7,789 nucleotides of DNA from Clostridia bacterium (GCA_029071285.1 JAIEAS010000340.1:1-7789); one strand, 5' to 3'; numbered from the stretch's first letter, positions 1-6,869 are shown. Made by a program: numbers and translations. The notes: a model not told the origin generated them from the letters alone.

Positions 1-538
1 CAATATGGGGGCGCAGACTCGACAGAGTTTCAAGCTGGAAGGAAGAAATTTCGATGACGGCATAATCGTCATAATCCAAATCATCAACCACGCTTACAAG
101 CGGATTTCCGATATTGCCGCAGGCAACAGTATTGTTACCCGTTTTTTCCAGAACCGCATTCATCATCGATACGGTAGTAGTTTTGCCGTTCGTACCCGTT
201 ACGGCAATGGCTGTCGCGCGGAGATAAAGCGCGCCCAGTTCCTCTTCGCCTATTATCGACTTACCCTGCTTTCTGAACGCAACGGGCAGAGGGTTGTCTA
301 TAGGAATACCGGGACTGATTACGAGTATATCGCACTCGCTTATTGCGTCGGCATAGGTTTCCGCCGTAACTATACGCGCGCCGTCCGTCGCCAGACTGTT
401 CATTACCGCGATAATGTTGTCGTTGATAACGTCGTCGTAGACAAACACTTCCGCACCTTTGTCAAGCAAAAAGCGCGCACTGCTTTCACCCGACTTTGAC
501 ATTCCTGCTACCATAAACTTCTGATTTTTGAAATACAT
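1..538 (-). CDS. murD: UDP-N-acetylmuramoyl-L-alanine--D-glutamate ligase (MurD), 3' end cut by the window
   Basis: MurD is the cytoplasmic ATP-dependent ligase that adds D-glutamate to UDP-MurNAc-L-alanine. Translating the minus strand from ATG at 538 gives 179 complete codons that remain open to the window edge, so only the N-terminal and first part of the central domain are present (full MurD is about 450 residues). Visible motifs are a Rossmann-like start GMSKSGESSARFLL (residues 12-25), SPGIP (75-79), the Mur ligase P-loop GTNGKTTT (115-122), GNIGNP (141-146) and EISSFQLE (163-170), the last being highly typical of MurD. The start lies 7 bases after the mraY stop, and a GAGGA ribosome binding site overlaps that stop, which suggests translational coupling. 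It uses the D-glutamate made by MurI, encoded at the other end of the window. The identity is secure; the C-terminal ligase domain cannot be assessed. Confidence 0.96.
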   Translation of the reverse strand, partial: MYFKNQKFMVAGMSKSGESSARFLLDKGAEVFVYDDVINDNIIAVMNSLATDGARIVTAETYADAISECDILVISPGIPIDNPLPVAFRKQGKSIIGEEELGALYLRATAIAVTGTNGKTTTVSMMNAVLEKTGNNTVACGNIGNPLVSVVDDLDYDDYAVIEISSFQLETLSSLRPHI

Positions 539-545
539 TTGTTCC

Positions 546-1490
546 TCACACAAATAATAATGATAATATTCCGACAAGCGCGGTAATCAATACGTATGCG
601 TAAGTTATCTTACACTCGGTATATCCCTTCATCTGAAAATGATGATGCAGGGGTGCCATTAAAAACACTCGACGCCTTGTCCGTTTATAATATATTACCT
701 GCACTATCACCGATATTCCTGAAATAACAAACATTATTCCAAGCAGCGGGATATAGAGAGAATTTCCCGAAAATACGGATACACACGAAATAAACCCGCC
801 GAGGGCAAGCGAACCCGTGTCGCCCATAAATACGGAAGCCTTGTTAGCATTAAATAGTAAAAAAGCGGCAAGCGCGCCGACCGAAATAAAGCACAGAAGT
901 GACGACTTGTCCGACTGAACCGACAGCATAAGTCCGATTATAAACAAATAAGTCATACTAGTTCCGCCCGCTAAGCCGTCAAGCCCGTCAGTGAGATTTA
1001 CACAGTTGACCGTCGCCGTAAAAATAAGTATTACAAGAGGAATTATTCCCCAGCCGATATATACGGTTTTTCCGCCAGCGAAAGGCAGATACAGATAACA
1101 CAAATCGTTAAGATAGCAAAAAACTGCGGCAACCGTTGCAATCGCCACCTGAAATATAATTTTCTGATAGGGTTTCAACCCTCCGTTATCTTTGCGGTAA
1201 ATCTTTAAAAAGTCGTCCAGAAAACCGACAACGGTAAAACCCGCCGTTACAGCGAGAGTTAAATTTACCCTTACGTTTTTAAAACCGTAAAAACAGAAGC
1301 CCGCCACTATAATTGCGGCAATAAAAGCAAGTCCGCCCATCGTAGGCGTACCGCTTTTATTTTTATGTTCTTTGACGTAACCGAGGATATATTGCCCCGC
1401 TTTCAACCGCCGCAGTATCGGCAGTATAATCATAATTAATGCAAGCGACCCCAAAAACGCCGCCAACATTCCCCAAATATAGATTTTCAT
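546..1490 (-). CDS. mraY: Phospho-N-acetylmuramoyl-pentapeptide-transferase (MraY)
   Basis: MraY is a polytopic membrane enzyme that transfers phospho-MurNAc-pentapeptide from UDP to undecaprenyl phosphate, forming lipid I. The 314-residue product is close to the family's usual length (about 320-360). Hydrophobic segments run throughout, starting at residues 5-25. Family signatures are present: HKNKSGTPTMGG (42-53), LDDFLK (91-96) with the acidic pair D92/D93, NCVNLTDGLDGLAGG (162-176) with D168 and D171, KASVFMGDTGSLALGG (217-232) with D224, and the triple-histidine loop PLHHHF (280-285). The ATG at 1490 lies 4 bases after the murE stop and has no clear Shine-Dalgarno sequence, so translation probably depends on ribosomes finishing murE. 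It directly follows murE with no murF between, as in Bacillus and many clostridia. It ends in TGA at 546-548, and the murD ribosome binding site overlaps that codon. Confidence 0.97.
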   Translation of the reverse strand: MKIYIWGMLAAFLGSLALIMIILPILRRLKAGQYILGYVKEHKNKSGTPTMGGLAFIAAIIVAGFCFYGFKNVRVNLTLAVTAGFTVVGFLDDFLKIYRKDNGGLKPYQKIIFQVAIATVAAVFCYLNDLCYLYLPFAGGKTVYIGWGIIPLVILIFTATVNCVNLTDGLDGLAGGTSMTYLFIIGLMLSVQSDKSSLLCFISVGALAAFLLFNANKASVFMGDTGSLALGGFISCVSVFSGNSLYIPLLGIMFVISGISVIVQVIYYKRTRRRVFLMAPLHHHFQMKGYTECKITYAYVLITALVGILSLLFV

Positions 1491-1494
1491 TAAT

Positions 1495-2931
1495 TCAACC
1501 GATAATTTTTTTAATGACCGTATTGTCGTTATAGCTGTGTTTTATTCCCATAATTTCCTGATAGTATTCGCCGCCCTTACCCGCAACGAGAAGAATATCT
1601 CCCTTTTGCAAAAGCTTAATTGCGTACTCGGTCGCGGTTTCCCTTTCGGTTACGGTGACGTATGATTTCCCTGTGGGTTTTATACCGGCTTCTATCTGCG
1701 TGATAATATCGTATGGGTCTTCAAACCTCGGATTATCCGACGTTATAATGCAAAAATCGGCATACTTCGATGCAATTTCACCCATCAACGGACGCTTTGA
1801 ACTGTCCCTGTTTCCGCCGCAGCCGAAAAGACAGTACATTCTGCCCTCGCAAAGTTTTTTCAATGCCTGCAAGGATTTTTCCAGCCCGTCGGGCGTATGT
1901 GCAAAATCGACGAATATGTCCGCGCCGTTGTATTTGGCAACGTGCTCGAGTCTGCCGGCAACCTTCTTCAAATCGCTCAATCCCTGAGCAACGCACTCGG
2001 TTTTTATGCCCAACAATTTTGCGCCCATTGCCGCCGCCATAGCGTTATAAACGTTGTGCCGCGCGGGAATATTGAGATTGATTTCGTACAGCTCGTCAAA
2101 CAAATTAATAACGAACGTAGTGCCGTCTATCCGCTCGACTATGTCAACGGCAAAAACGTCGGCAGGGTTTTTCAGACCGTAGCTTATACAGTCGTCAAGC
2201 TCCAGCAGAAGCTTCTGCCCCAGATTATCATCCGAATTTACGACGGCGAATTTGCACTTTTTATCCGTAAAAAGTTTGCGCTTACATTCGGCATAGTCAC
2301 GCATATTTCCGAAAAAATCAAGATGGTCCTGAGTGCAGTTTGTGAATATACCGACTTCAAAATTGAGTCCGCTTATTTTATCAAAATATATTGCGTGCGC
2401 GGAGACTTCCATAAAGACGTACTGCACGCCGCTGCGCACCATATCCGCGAAAATGCTATGTAAAAATATCGGGTCGGGAGTCGTAAGCTCTGGCGCAACG
2501 AATTTATCGGCGTAGCTTATACCAAGCGTACCTATTACGCCGCAGCTTTTGCCCGCGGCTTTGAAAATGCTTTCAAGCATATACGTGGTGGTCGTTTTGC
2601 CGTTCGTTCCCGTGACGGCAACTATTTTCAGTTTTTTATCGGCATAGCCGTAAAAAGCACGCGCAACCGACGCAACCGCGCTTCTGCCGTCGCCCACAAT
2701 TATCTGCGGTATTTTGCAGTTAAGGTCGTGCTCGCAGATTACCGCCGCCGCGCCGGCTTTAACAGCTTCGTCTATAAACTGGTGCGAATCGTTCTGTCCG
2801 CCTTCGTAACAGAAAAACAGGTCGCCGCTTGTTACCTTGCGGCTGTCAGCGCAAAGTCCCGAAATTTCCACGTCGGCATCGCCTATTATTTCCTTGTAGC
2901 CGACCGTTTGTAAAAGCTGTAAAAGTTTCAT
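1495..2931 (-). CDS. murE: UDP-MurNAc-tripeptide synthetase (MurE), meso-diaminopimelate-adding type
   Basis: MurE adds the third stem-peptide residue to UDP-MurNAc-L-Ala-D-Glu, using ATP, in the cytoplasm. The 478-residue protein has the usual three Mur ligase domains. Motifs: ADSR (28-31) in the UDP-binding N-domain, P-loop GTNGKTTT (108-115), TTPDP (150-154), EVSAHA (175-180), NCTQDHLDFFG (198-208), K217 at the position of the carbamylated lysine in the AKxxLF-type motif, GRLE (327-330), FAHTPDGL (343-350) and SKRPLMGE (378-385). DNPR (399-402) is the signature of meso-diaminopimelate-adding enzymes; R380, G451 and E455 match the other residues that contact diaminopimelate in the E. coli enzyme. 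One oddity is GKGGE (451-455), where nearly all family members I know have GKGHE. ATG at 2931 is preceded by a strong GGAGG and starts 10 bases after the PBP stop. Confidence 0.96.
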   Translation of the reverse strand: MKLLQLLQTVGYKEIIGDADVEISGLCADSRKVTSGDLFFCYEGGQNDSHQFIDEAVKAGAAAVICEHDLNCKIPQIIVGDGRSAVASVARAFYGYADKKLKIVAVTGTNGKTTTTYMLESIFKAAGKSCGVIGTLGISYADKFVAPELTTPDPIFLHSIFADMVRSGVQYVFMEVSAHAIYFDKISGLNFEVGIFTNCTQDHLDFFGNMRDYAECKRKLFTDKKCKFAVVNSDDNLGQKLLLELDDCISYGLKNPADVFAVDIVERIDGTTFVINLFDELYEINLNIPARHNVYNAMAAAMGAKLLGIKTECVAQGLSDLKKVAGRLEHVAKYNGADIFVDFAHTPDGLEKSLQALKKLCEGRMYCLFGCGGNRDSSKRPLMGEIASKYADFCIITSDNPRFEDPYDIITQIEAGIKPTGKSYVTVTERETATEYAIKLLQKGDILLVAGKGGEYYQEIMGIKHSYNDNTVIKKIIG

Positions 2932-2935
2932 ATTT

Positions 2936-2940
2936 CCTCC
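2936..2940 (-). promoter_or_regulatory. Ribosome binding site of murE
   Basis: The minus strand reads GGAGGAAAT directly before the ATG at 2931. GGAGG is a full core Shine-Dalgarno match with a 4-base spacer, and it fits in the short gap after the PBP stop codon. It fixes the murE start and suggests efficient independent initiation compared with mraY and rsmH, which lack such a site. Confidence 0.8.
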
Positions 2941-2941
2941 G

Positions 2942-4633
2942 TTATACGTAAGGCTGAATATTTTTGATATTGATTATATCGCTGAATATTTCCTTTGCGA
3001 CGGGCGCTGCGACCGCACTGCCGTAGTAAACGCCTTCGGGCTCGTCGACTACAACAAGTGCAAGATACTGCGGATTATCCGCAGGAAAGAACCCGCAGAA
3101 CGACGATACGTATTTACCCGAAGCAACGTGGCCGTCCTCGTACTTTTGCGCCGTACCGGTCTTGCCGCCTACCTTATACCCCTCTATATATGCCTTTGAA
3201 CCGCTACCTTCCGAAACAACCCCTTCGAGCATAGACGCAAGCAGCGAGGAAGCTTCCGGACTTATAGGTCTGTTCAGAACGACGGGTTTGTAGCTTTCCA
3301 CCCTGCCGTTTGAATCTACGACCGACTTCAACAGCCTCGGCAAGTAATAATATCCGCCGTTTACGGATGCGGCAACCGCGCACGCGAGCTGAATTCCCGT
3401 TACGGCAACCGTCTGCCCGAAGCCTATTCTCGCCAAATCGCAATCTCTTACAAGCGACTGCGGAACCAGCATTCCGAGCGCTTCGCCGTTAAAATCAACG
3501 CCCGTGACGTTTCCGAAACCGAACGAAGTCAGATAACTGTAAAACGTATCCTTGCCAAGCGACAAAGCCATATCTGTAAAGCAAGGGTTGCAGCTGTTGT
3601 TTAACGCTTCGGCAAGCGTTTGGTTGGAGTGCTTGCCGTTGGAATGGTCCGACCAGCACTTGATTTTCGTACCGTCCACCGTCCTCGTTCTGCTGGAATT
3701 AAACACGTAAGAATTTGAAAAAGCTTTTTTGTTGCCTCTTAAATATTCTTCGATATTGACTGCCGCCGTTACGACCTTAAAGGTTGAACCGGGCTCGTAA
3801 ATGTCGCAGACCAGACTGTTTCTTGACAGCTCGTTAAGCGTATCTTTATCGTCGCGCGGTACGTTGTTCAAATCGTAAGACGGGTAATTTGCCATTGCAA
3901 GAATTTCAAAATTCTGAGGATTTAAAACTACACACGACGCGGATTTTGCGTTGCTTAAAACGTAAGTTCTCTTTAAAGCCTCTTCTACGGAAAGCTGAAT
4001 ATCTATATCTATCGTCAGCCTTATTTCGTCGCCGTCTTTCGCTTCGCTGTAAATAACCGCCGAATTTTCCGTTTCAACGCCGACTATGTCGGTAGAATAC
4101 ATAATTTCGCCGTTGGTACCGCTAAGAATTTCGTCATAATACTTTTCTATGCCCGAAAGTCCGCTGCCGTCGTTCGAAGTAAAGCCAAGCACTTGACAAA
4201 GCGCGTCGTTATATGTATACTGTCGCGTATTATCTCGCGAGTAATAAACGCCCGCCAAGTTGTACGGAACCAGTTTTTCAACCTTTTCCTTGTCAACCTG
4301 TCTTGCCAACGTAACTTCGGAAACCTTTCCGCCCTGAATTTTGTCCAGAATATACTGCGGGTCGAGATCGAATACTCCGCTTAAAACGGTTGCGGTATAT
4401 TCCGCATTTTCCACAGCGTTAGGTCTTAAAAACACGCTGTACGAGGTTTTATTACCCGCAAGAATTTCACCGTTTCTGTCGCTTATAATACCGCGGCTTG
4501 CGATAATCGGAATTTCTCTGTTCCACTGGTCGATAGCTTTGTAGGTAAGTTCTCTGCCCCAAACGACCTGAACGTAGAACAATCTTCCCAAAATTATGCA
4601 AAAAATAAAGGCTATTGCCAAGCCCATTGACAA
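2942..4633 (-). CDS. Class B penicillin-binding protein (FtsI/PBP2B/SpoVD family), septal transpeptidase
   Basis: This is a membrane-anchored D,D-transpeptidase that crosslinks peptidoglycan, and its place between the ftsL-like gene and murE points to the division septum. Numbering from the TTG at 4633 (563 aa): a transmembrane anchor at about 5-24, the linker motif SRGIISDRNGEILA (46-59) of the dimerisation domain, then the transpeptidase domain with STFK (283-286, nucleophile S283), SCN (347-349) and KTG (491-493). The chain ends about 70 residues after KTG, so there is no C-terminal PASTA domain, unlike Bacillus SpoVD. The 5' end is uncertain. TTG 4633 is the most upstream conventional start, but the open frame continues upstream and encodes a plausible basic cytoplasmic tail (KKIFKSGF, then LQKRLL), so the true start may be an AUU at 4687, giving 581 aa. 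ATG 4627, with GAGG 9 bases upstream, is the third option. The family is certain; whether the protein is FtsI or SpoVD by function is not decided, so no symbol is given. Confidence 0.95.
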   Translation of the reverse strand: MSMGLAIAFIFCIILGRLFYVQVVWGRELTYKAIDQWNREIPIIASRGIISDRNGEILAGNKTSYSVFLRPNAVENAEYTATVLSGVFDLDPQYILDKIQGGKVSEVTLARQVDKEKVEKLVPYNLAGVYYSRDNTRQYTYNDALCQVLGFTSNDGSGLSGIEKYYDEILSGTNGEIMYSTDIVGVETENSAVIYSEAKDGDEIRLTIDIDIQLSVEEALKRTYVLSNAKSASCVVLNPQNFEILAMANYPSYDLNNVPRDDKDTLNELSRNSLVCDIYEPGSTFKVVTAAVNIEEYLRGNKKAFSNSYVFNSSRTRTVDGTKIKCWSDHSNGKHSNQTLAEALNNSCNPCFTDMALSLGKDTFYSYLTSFGFGNVTGVDFNGEALGMLVPQSLVRDCDLARIGFGQTVAVTGIQLACAVAASVNGGYYYLPRLLKSVVDSNGRVESYKPVVLNRPISPEASSLLASMLEGVVSEGSGSKAYIEGYKVGGKTGTAQKYEDGHVASGKYVSSFCGFFPADNPQYLALVVVDEPEGVYYGSAVAAPVAKEIFSDIINIKNIQPYV

Positions 4634-4684
4634 TAACCTCTTTTGTAAAACCGTAATTGAAAATCCCGATTTAAATATTTTTTT

Positions 4685-4702
4685 AATTGTTATGCTCTCC
4701 TT
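4685..4702 (-). promoter_or_regulatory. Candidate translation start of the PBP gene: AAGGAG plus AUU
   Basis: AAGGAG at 4702-4697 overlaps the stop codon of the upstream ftsL-like gene. It is followed after 9 bases by ATT at 4687-4685, in frame with the PBP. From the in-frame stop at 4714-4712 down to TTG 4633 the frame has no ATG, GTG, TTG or CTG. The Shine-Dalgarno match and spacing are what one expects for a start here, and the peptide read from it resembles the basic N-tail of class B PBPs. AUU starts are known but rare (infC). A genuine ATG altered by a sequencing or assembly error is the other explanation. Confidence 0.5.
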
Positions 4703-5408
4703 ATCTGAGGATCATACCGTTGTTCTGCGCAAACTCCGCTATCTTATCAAAATTATCCTTATACTCTTTTATTTCGCCATCAAGAAAATTGTAAGTCTCG
4801 GTTACATCTGTATACGAAGACTGAAGCGCGTTCAAATCGTTGCTTACGTTTGAAATAATTGCAGAGTTAACGATAATCAGCACGAAAAGCGCAACGACTA
4901 CCGCTACGACTGCTGCGATAATTATTTTAGTCTTCTTTGAAAGCGTCCTCTTTGCGGATGCGGAATTTTCGATTTTTCCGATTTCTTCGCTTCCTTTTTT
5001 GACTCCCATCGTCTTGTACTTGATGGTTGCCGCGGTAGGACGCAAATCCTCGTTCTCTTCCTCGTCTGCAACTTCTTCAACAACGGGTTTATTTATAAGC
5101 CTTCTGTTTACTGCGCTGTCCGCACGGAAAATATCGGCGTCTGCGCGCGCGTTTTCCACAAGATAAGGCTTCTGAGCGTGAACGCGTTCAGGCGTAAAAT
5201 CGATTTCCTGCTTGGGCGCTTCAACTTCTTTGTTCTTTTCAATAATATCATTAAGCGTATACGAAGGATTGATAAGCTTTGCATAATTTGCACTTATCTT
5301 CGAATTGTGACGCTCGTCCTCCGTCATAACGGGAGCGTGCATTTCCTCTTCGTATTCTCTCTCTTTTTCAAAACTGATTCTTCTTTCTAAAACAGGTGCG
5401 ACTGCCAT
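4701..5408 (-). CDS. ftsL: FtsL-like bitopic division protein with a long cytoplasmic tail
   Basis: The 235-residue protein has one clear membrane segment (about 162-183) preceded by the basic stretch KRTLSKKTK (153-161), so the N-terminus should face the cytoplasm. The remaining 50 or so residues outside the membrane look helical and coiled-coil forming, and end in AEFAQNNGMILR. This resembles the close of FtsL and DivIC proteins, where a helix runs into a short conserved Gly-Met segment. In the family, FtsL scaffolds FtsW and the class B PBP in the divisome together with DivIC. The position between rsmH and the PBP gene is the standard ftsL slot. The odd part is the cytoplasmic region of about 160 residues, charged and probably disordered, with an acidic patch EEVADEEENED (111-121); typical FtsL is only 90-130 residues in total. 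ATG 5408 has AAGGAG six bases upstream. The call rests on position and topology more than on sequence, so confidence in the symbol is moderate. Confidence 0.7.
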   Translation of the reverse strand: MAVAPVLERRISFEKEREYEEEMHAPVMTEDERHNSKISANYAKLINPSYTLNDIIEKNKEVEAPKQEIDFTPERVHAQKPYLVENARADADIFRADSAVNRRLINKPVVEEVADEEENEDLRPTAATIKYKTMGVKKGSEEIGKIENSASAKRTLSKKTKIIIAAVVAVVVALFVLIIVNSAIISNVSNDLNALQSSYTDVTETYNFLDGEIKEYKDNFDKIAEFAQNNGMILR

Positions 5409-5414
5409 TTCCTT

Positions 5415-5420
5415 CTCCTT
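5415..5420 (-). promoter_or_regulatory. Ribosome binding site of the ftsL-like gene
   Basis: AAGGAG on the minus strand lies 6 bases before the ATG at 5408, inside the 24-base gap after rsmH. It is a strong match with good spacing and supports the chosen start, and therefore supports the long N-terminal tail being translated. Confidence 0.75.
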
Positions 5421-5432
5421 ATCGCATAAAAA

Positions 5433-6374
5433 TTAAAGTATTTTTTCGGCTATTCTCAGCTTAGCGCACTTTGAGCGCGTGTTATTTTGCATCTCTTCTT
5501 CGCTTGCCGTAATAGGTTTTTTTGTGATTATTTCAATCTCTTTCTTTTTGCCGCATACGCATACAGGCAAACTCTTGTCGCAGATACAGTCACACTCCAG
5601 CATTTTGAACGCTTGCTTGACTATTCTGTCTTCAAGCGAGTGGAAGGTTAAAACTGCGATTCTTCCACCCTTTTTAAGCCTTCTCGTAAGCCCCATAACG
5701 CAATCGTACAAGCCTTCGAGTTCACCGTTCACGGCTATCCTTATTGCCTGAAAACTCTTGCGGGCGCAGGGTCCGTTCTGCTTGAATTTTGCTGGTATGC
5801 TTTGCTCGATAATCTCGGCAAATTCACCGCAGGTCGTTATATTTTTTCGGGTTCTGACCTTGACGATGTTTGCCGCGATTTCAGGCGCAAACCTTTCTTC
5901 GCCGTACTCTCTTAAAATTCTTGTCAATTCTTTCTGAGAGTAGCCGTTAATAATTTTTTCGGCTGTGAGAGGGGACGTCCTGTCCATTCTCATATCCAAA
6001 GGTGCCCGGGGCTTCATATAAGAAAACCCCCTTTCTTCGTTATCGAGCTGATAGCTCGAAACTCCGAAATCGAGTATTACGCCGTCCAGTTCGTCAACCT
6101 TTGCCAGCATCAGAACATCGACGTAATTTTTATAGTCAGATTTATATATTTCGAATGAGCCCGCAAATTCAGCAAGTCTTTGACTCGCTGCCGCAATTGC
6201 ATCGTCGTCCAAATCTGTCGCAATTAATCTGCCGCCAGGGGTACAGCGTTTTAAAATTTCGTAAGAGTGACCTCCGCCGCCCACCGTGCCGTCAAAATAC
6301 ACACCGCCTTTTTTTATCTTCAAGCCGTCTATACACTGCTCTCTCATGACGGGTATATGTTTAAAGCTTTTCAT
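5433..6374 (-). CDS. rsmH: 16S rRNA (cytosine(1402)-N(4))-methyltransferase (RsmH/MraW)
   Basis: RsmH uses S-adenosylmethionine to methylate N4 of C1402 in the decoding centre of 16S rRNA. The 313-residue product has the usual family length. Motifs in order: HIPVM (6-10), the SAM-binding glycine loop GTVGGGGHS (29-37), DLDDDAI (54-60), LDFGVSSYQLDN (101-112), RGFSYM (115-120), PLDMRMD (125-131), YGEERFAPEIA (157-167), the SFQAIRIAVNGEL stretch (207-219), TFHSLEDRIVK (243-253), a cysteine-rich loop from C261 to C274, and a C-terminal NTRSKCAKLRIAE (298-310) that matches the family's closing motif. The start ATG shares one base with the mraZ stop (TAATG) and has no Shine-Dalgarno sequence, so translation is probably coupled to mraZ. 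Nothing in the sequence looks defective. Confidence 0.97.
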   Translation of the reverse strand: MKSFKHIPVMREQCIDGLKIKKGGVYFDGTVGGGGHSYEILKRCTPGGRLIATDLDDDAIAAASQRLAEFAGSFEIYKSDYKNYVDVLMLAKVDELDGVILDFGVSSYQLDNEERGFSYMKPRAPLDMRMDRTSPLTAEKIINGYSQKELTRILREYGEERFAPEIAANIVKVRTRKNITTCGEFAEIIEQSIPAKFKQNGPCARKSFQAIRIAVNGELEGLYDCVMGLTRRLKKGGRIAVLTFHSLEDRIVKQAFKMLECDCICDKSLPVCVCGKKKEIEIITKKPITASEEEMQNNTRSKCAKLRIAEKIL

Positions 6375-6802
6375 TATATATCAAGAATGCTGAAGTTTTC
6401 GTCGAAGTTCTCGTCAGTTCCCGCGAAGTACTCGTCGTAAACTTCCTTGGACCAGATTTCGATTCTTGAACCGGCTCCGCAAATCTTTATATCTTTTTTG
6501 ATTTTGCCGTAACCAATCAGTTCGGAAGGAATAACCAGTCTTCCCTGCGGATCCATTTCTACCAGCTTCAAAGATTTGGTGAAAGCACGCAAACCTTTCT
6601 GTCTTTCAACGTCGCTGATTTTAATGTCGGTTTCAAGTTTTTGAAGTTTTTCCTTTATAGCAGCGTCGTAAAACACGAATATACAGCCGTTAGTGCCTTT
6701 GGAAAAATAAAGCTTATCTTCATTCCCTTTAAGCTTAGCGGGTATTCTTATTCTGTTTTTCGCGTCGATCTGATGATCGTACTCACCTGTAAGAAAAAAC
6801 AT
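6374..6802 (-). CDS. mraZ: Transcriptional regulator MraZ
   Basis: MraZ is a ring-forming DNA-binding protein with two AbrB-like (SpoVT-AbrB) half-domains that regulates the promoter of its own dcw operon. From ATG 6802 the product is 142 residues, the usual family length. Both diagnostic repeats are intact: DAKNRIRIP (13-21) and DPQGRLVIP (84-92), each with the DxxxR core (D13/R17 and D84/R88). GSRIEIWSKEVYDEY (111-125) is the typical end of the second half, followed by an acidic tail. An in-frame TTG at 6820 would add six residues. I prefer ATG 6802 because AAGGG (6813-6809) lies 6 bases before it and because the predicted transcription start (about 6823) leaves no room for a ribosome binding site before the TTG. 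It is the first gene after the strong promoter, as expected for the operon's regulator. Confidence 0.96.
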   Translation of the reverse strand: MFFLTGEYDHQIDAKNRIRIPAKLKGNEDKLYFSKGTNGCIFVFYDAAIKEKLQKLETDIKISDVERQKGLRAFTKSLKLVEMDPQGRLVIPSELIGYGKIKKDIKICGAGSRIEIWSKEVYDEYFAGTDENFDENFSILDI

Positions 6803-6808
6803 ACTTCG

Positions 6809-6813
6809 CCCTT
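6809..6813 (-). promoter_or_regulatory. Ribosome binding site of mraZ
   Basis: AAGGG on the minus strand sits 6 bases before ATG 6802. It decides between this ATG and the upstream TTG at 6820, which has no comparable site ahead of it. Confidence 0.7.
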
Positions 6814-6829
6814 GTGTCAATGTACAACC

Positions 6830-6858
6830 ATATTAGCACACAAAATGACCACTGTCAA
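6830..6858 (-). promoter_or_regulatory. Strong SigA-type promoter of the dcw operon
   Basis: On the minus strand, TTGACA (6858-6853) and TAATAT (6835-6830) are separated by exactly 17 bases, and TGC just before TAATAT forms an extended -10 (TGn). The -35 is a perfect consensus match; the -10 differs from TATAAT at two positions. The predicted start is near A6823, about 20 bases before the mraZ ATG. An A/T-rich tract at about 6869-6890 sits where an UP element would lie. It is the only strong promoter I found, so it probably drives mraZ through at least murD. Confidence 0.85.
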
Positions 6859-6869
6859 CCCTAGAGAGC

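Noticed and set aside
5..499. Plus-strand open frame of 164 codons
   Set aside because: It lies wholly opposite murD, whose minus-strand translation shows the P-loop, SPGIP and EISSFQLE motifs. The plus-strand protein resembles no family and is antisense to a real gene.
1897..2463. Plus-strand open frame of 188 codons
   Set aside because: It is entirely antisense to murE; the minus-strand frame has continuous Mur ligase motifs, so this is a shadow produced by codon bias.
4596..4853. Plus-strand open frame across the junction of the PBP and ftsL-like genes
   Set aside because: It covers the real gene junction in antisense, has no recognisable features, and lies over sequence explained by the two minus-strand genes.
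6815..6820. TTGACA at 6820-6815 as a second -35 box, or its TTG as the mraZ start
   Set aside because: No -10 element lies 16-18 bases downstream, as that position falls inside the mraZ coding sequence. As a start codon it would lie almost at the predicted transcript end, while ATG 6802 has a well-spaced AAGGG.
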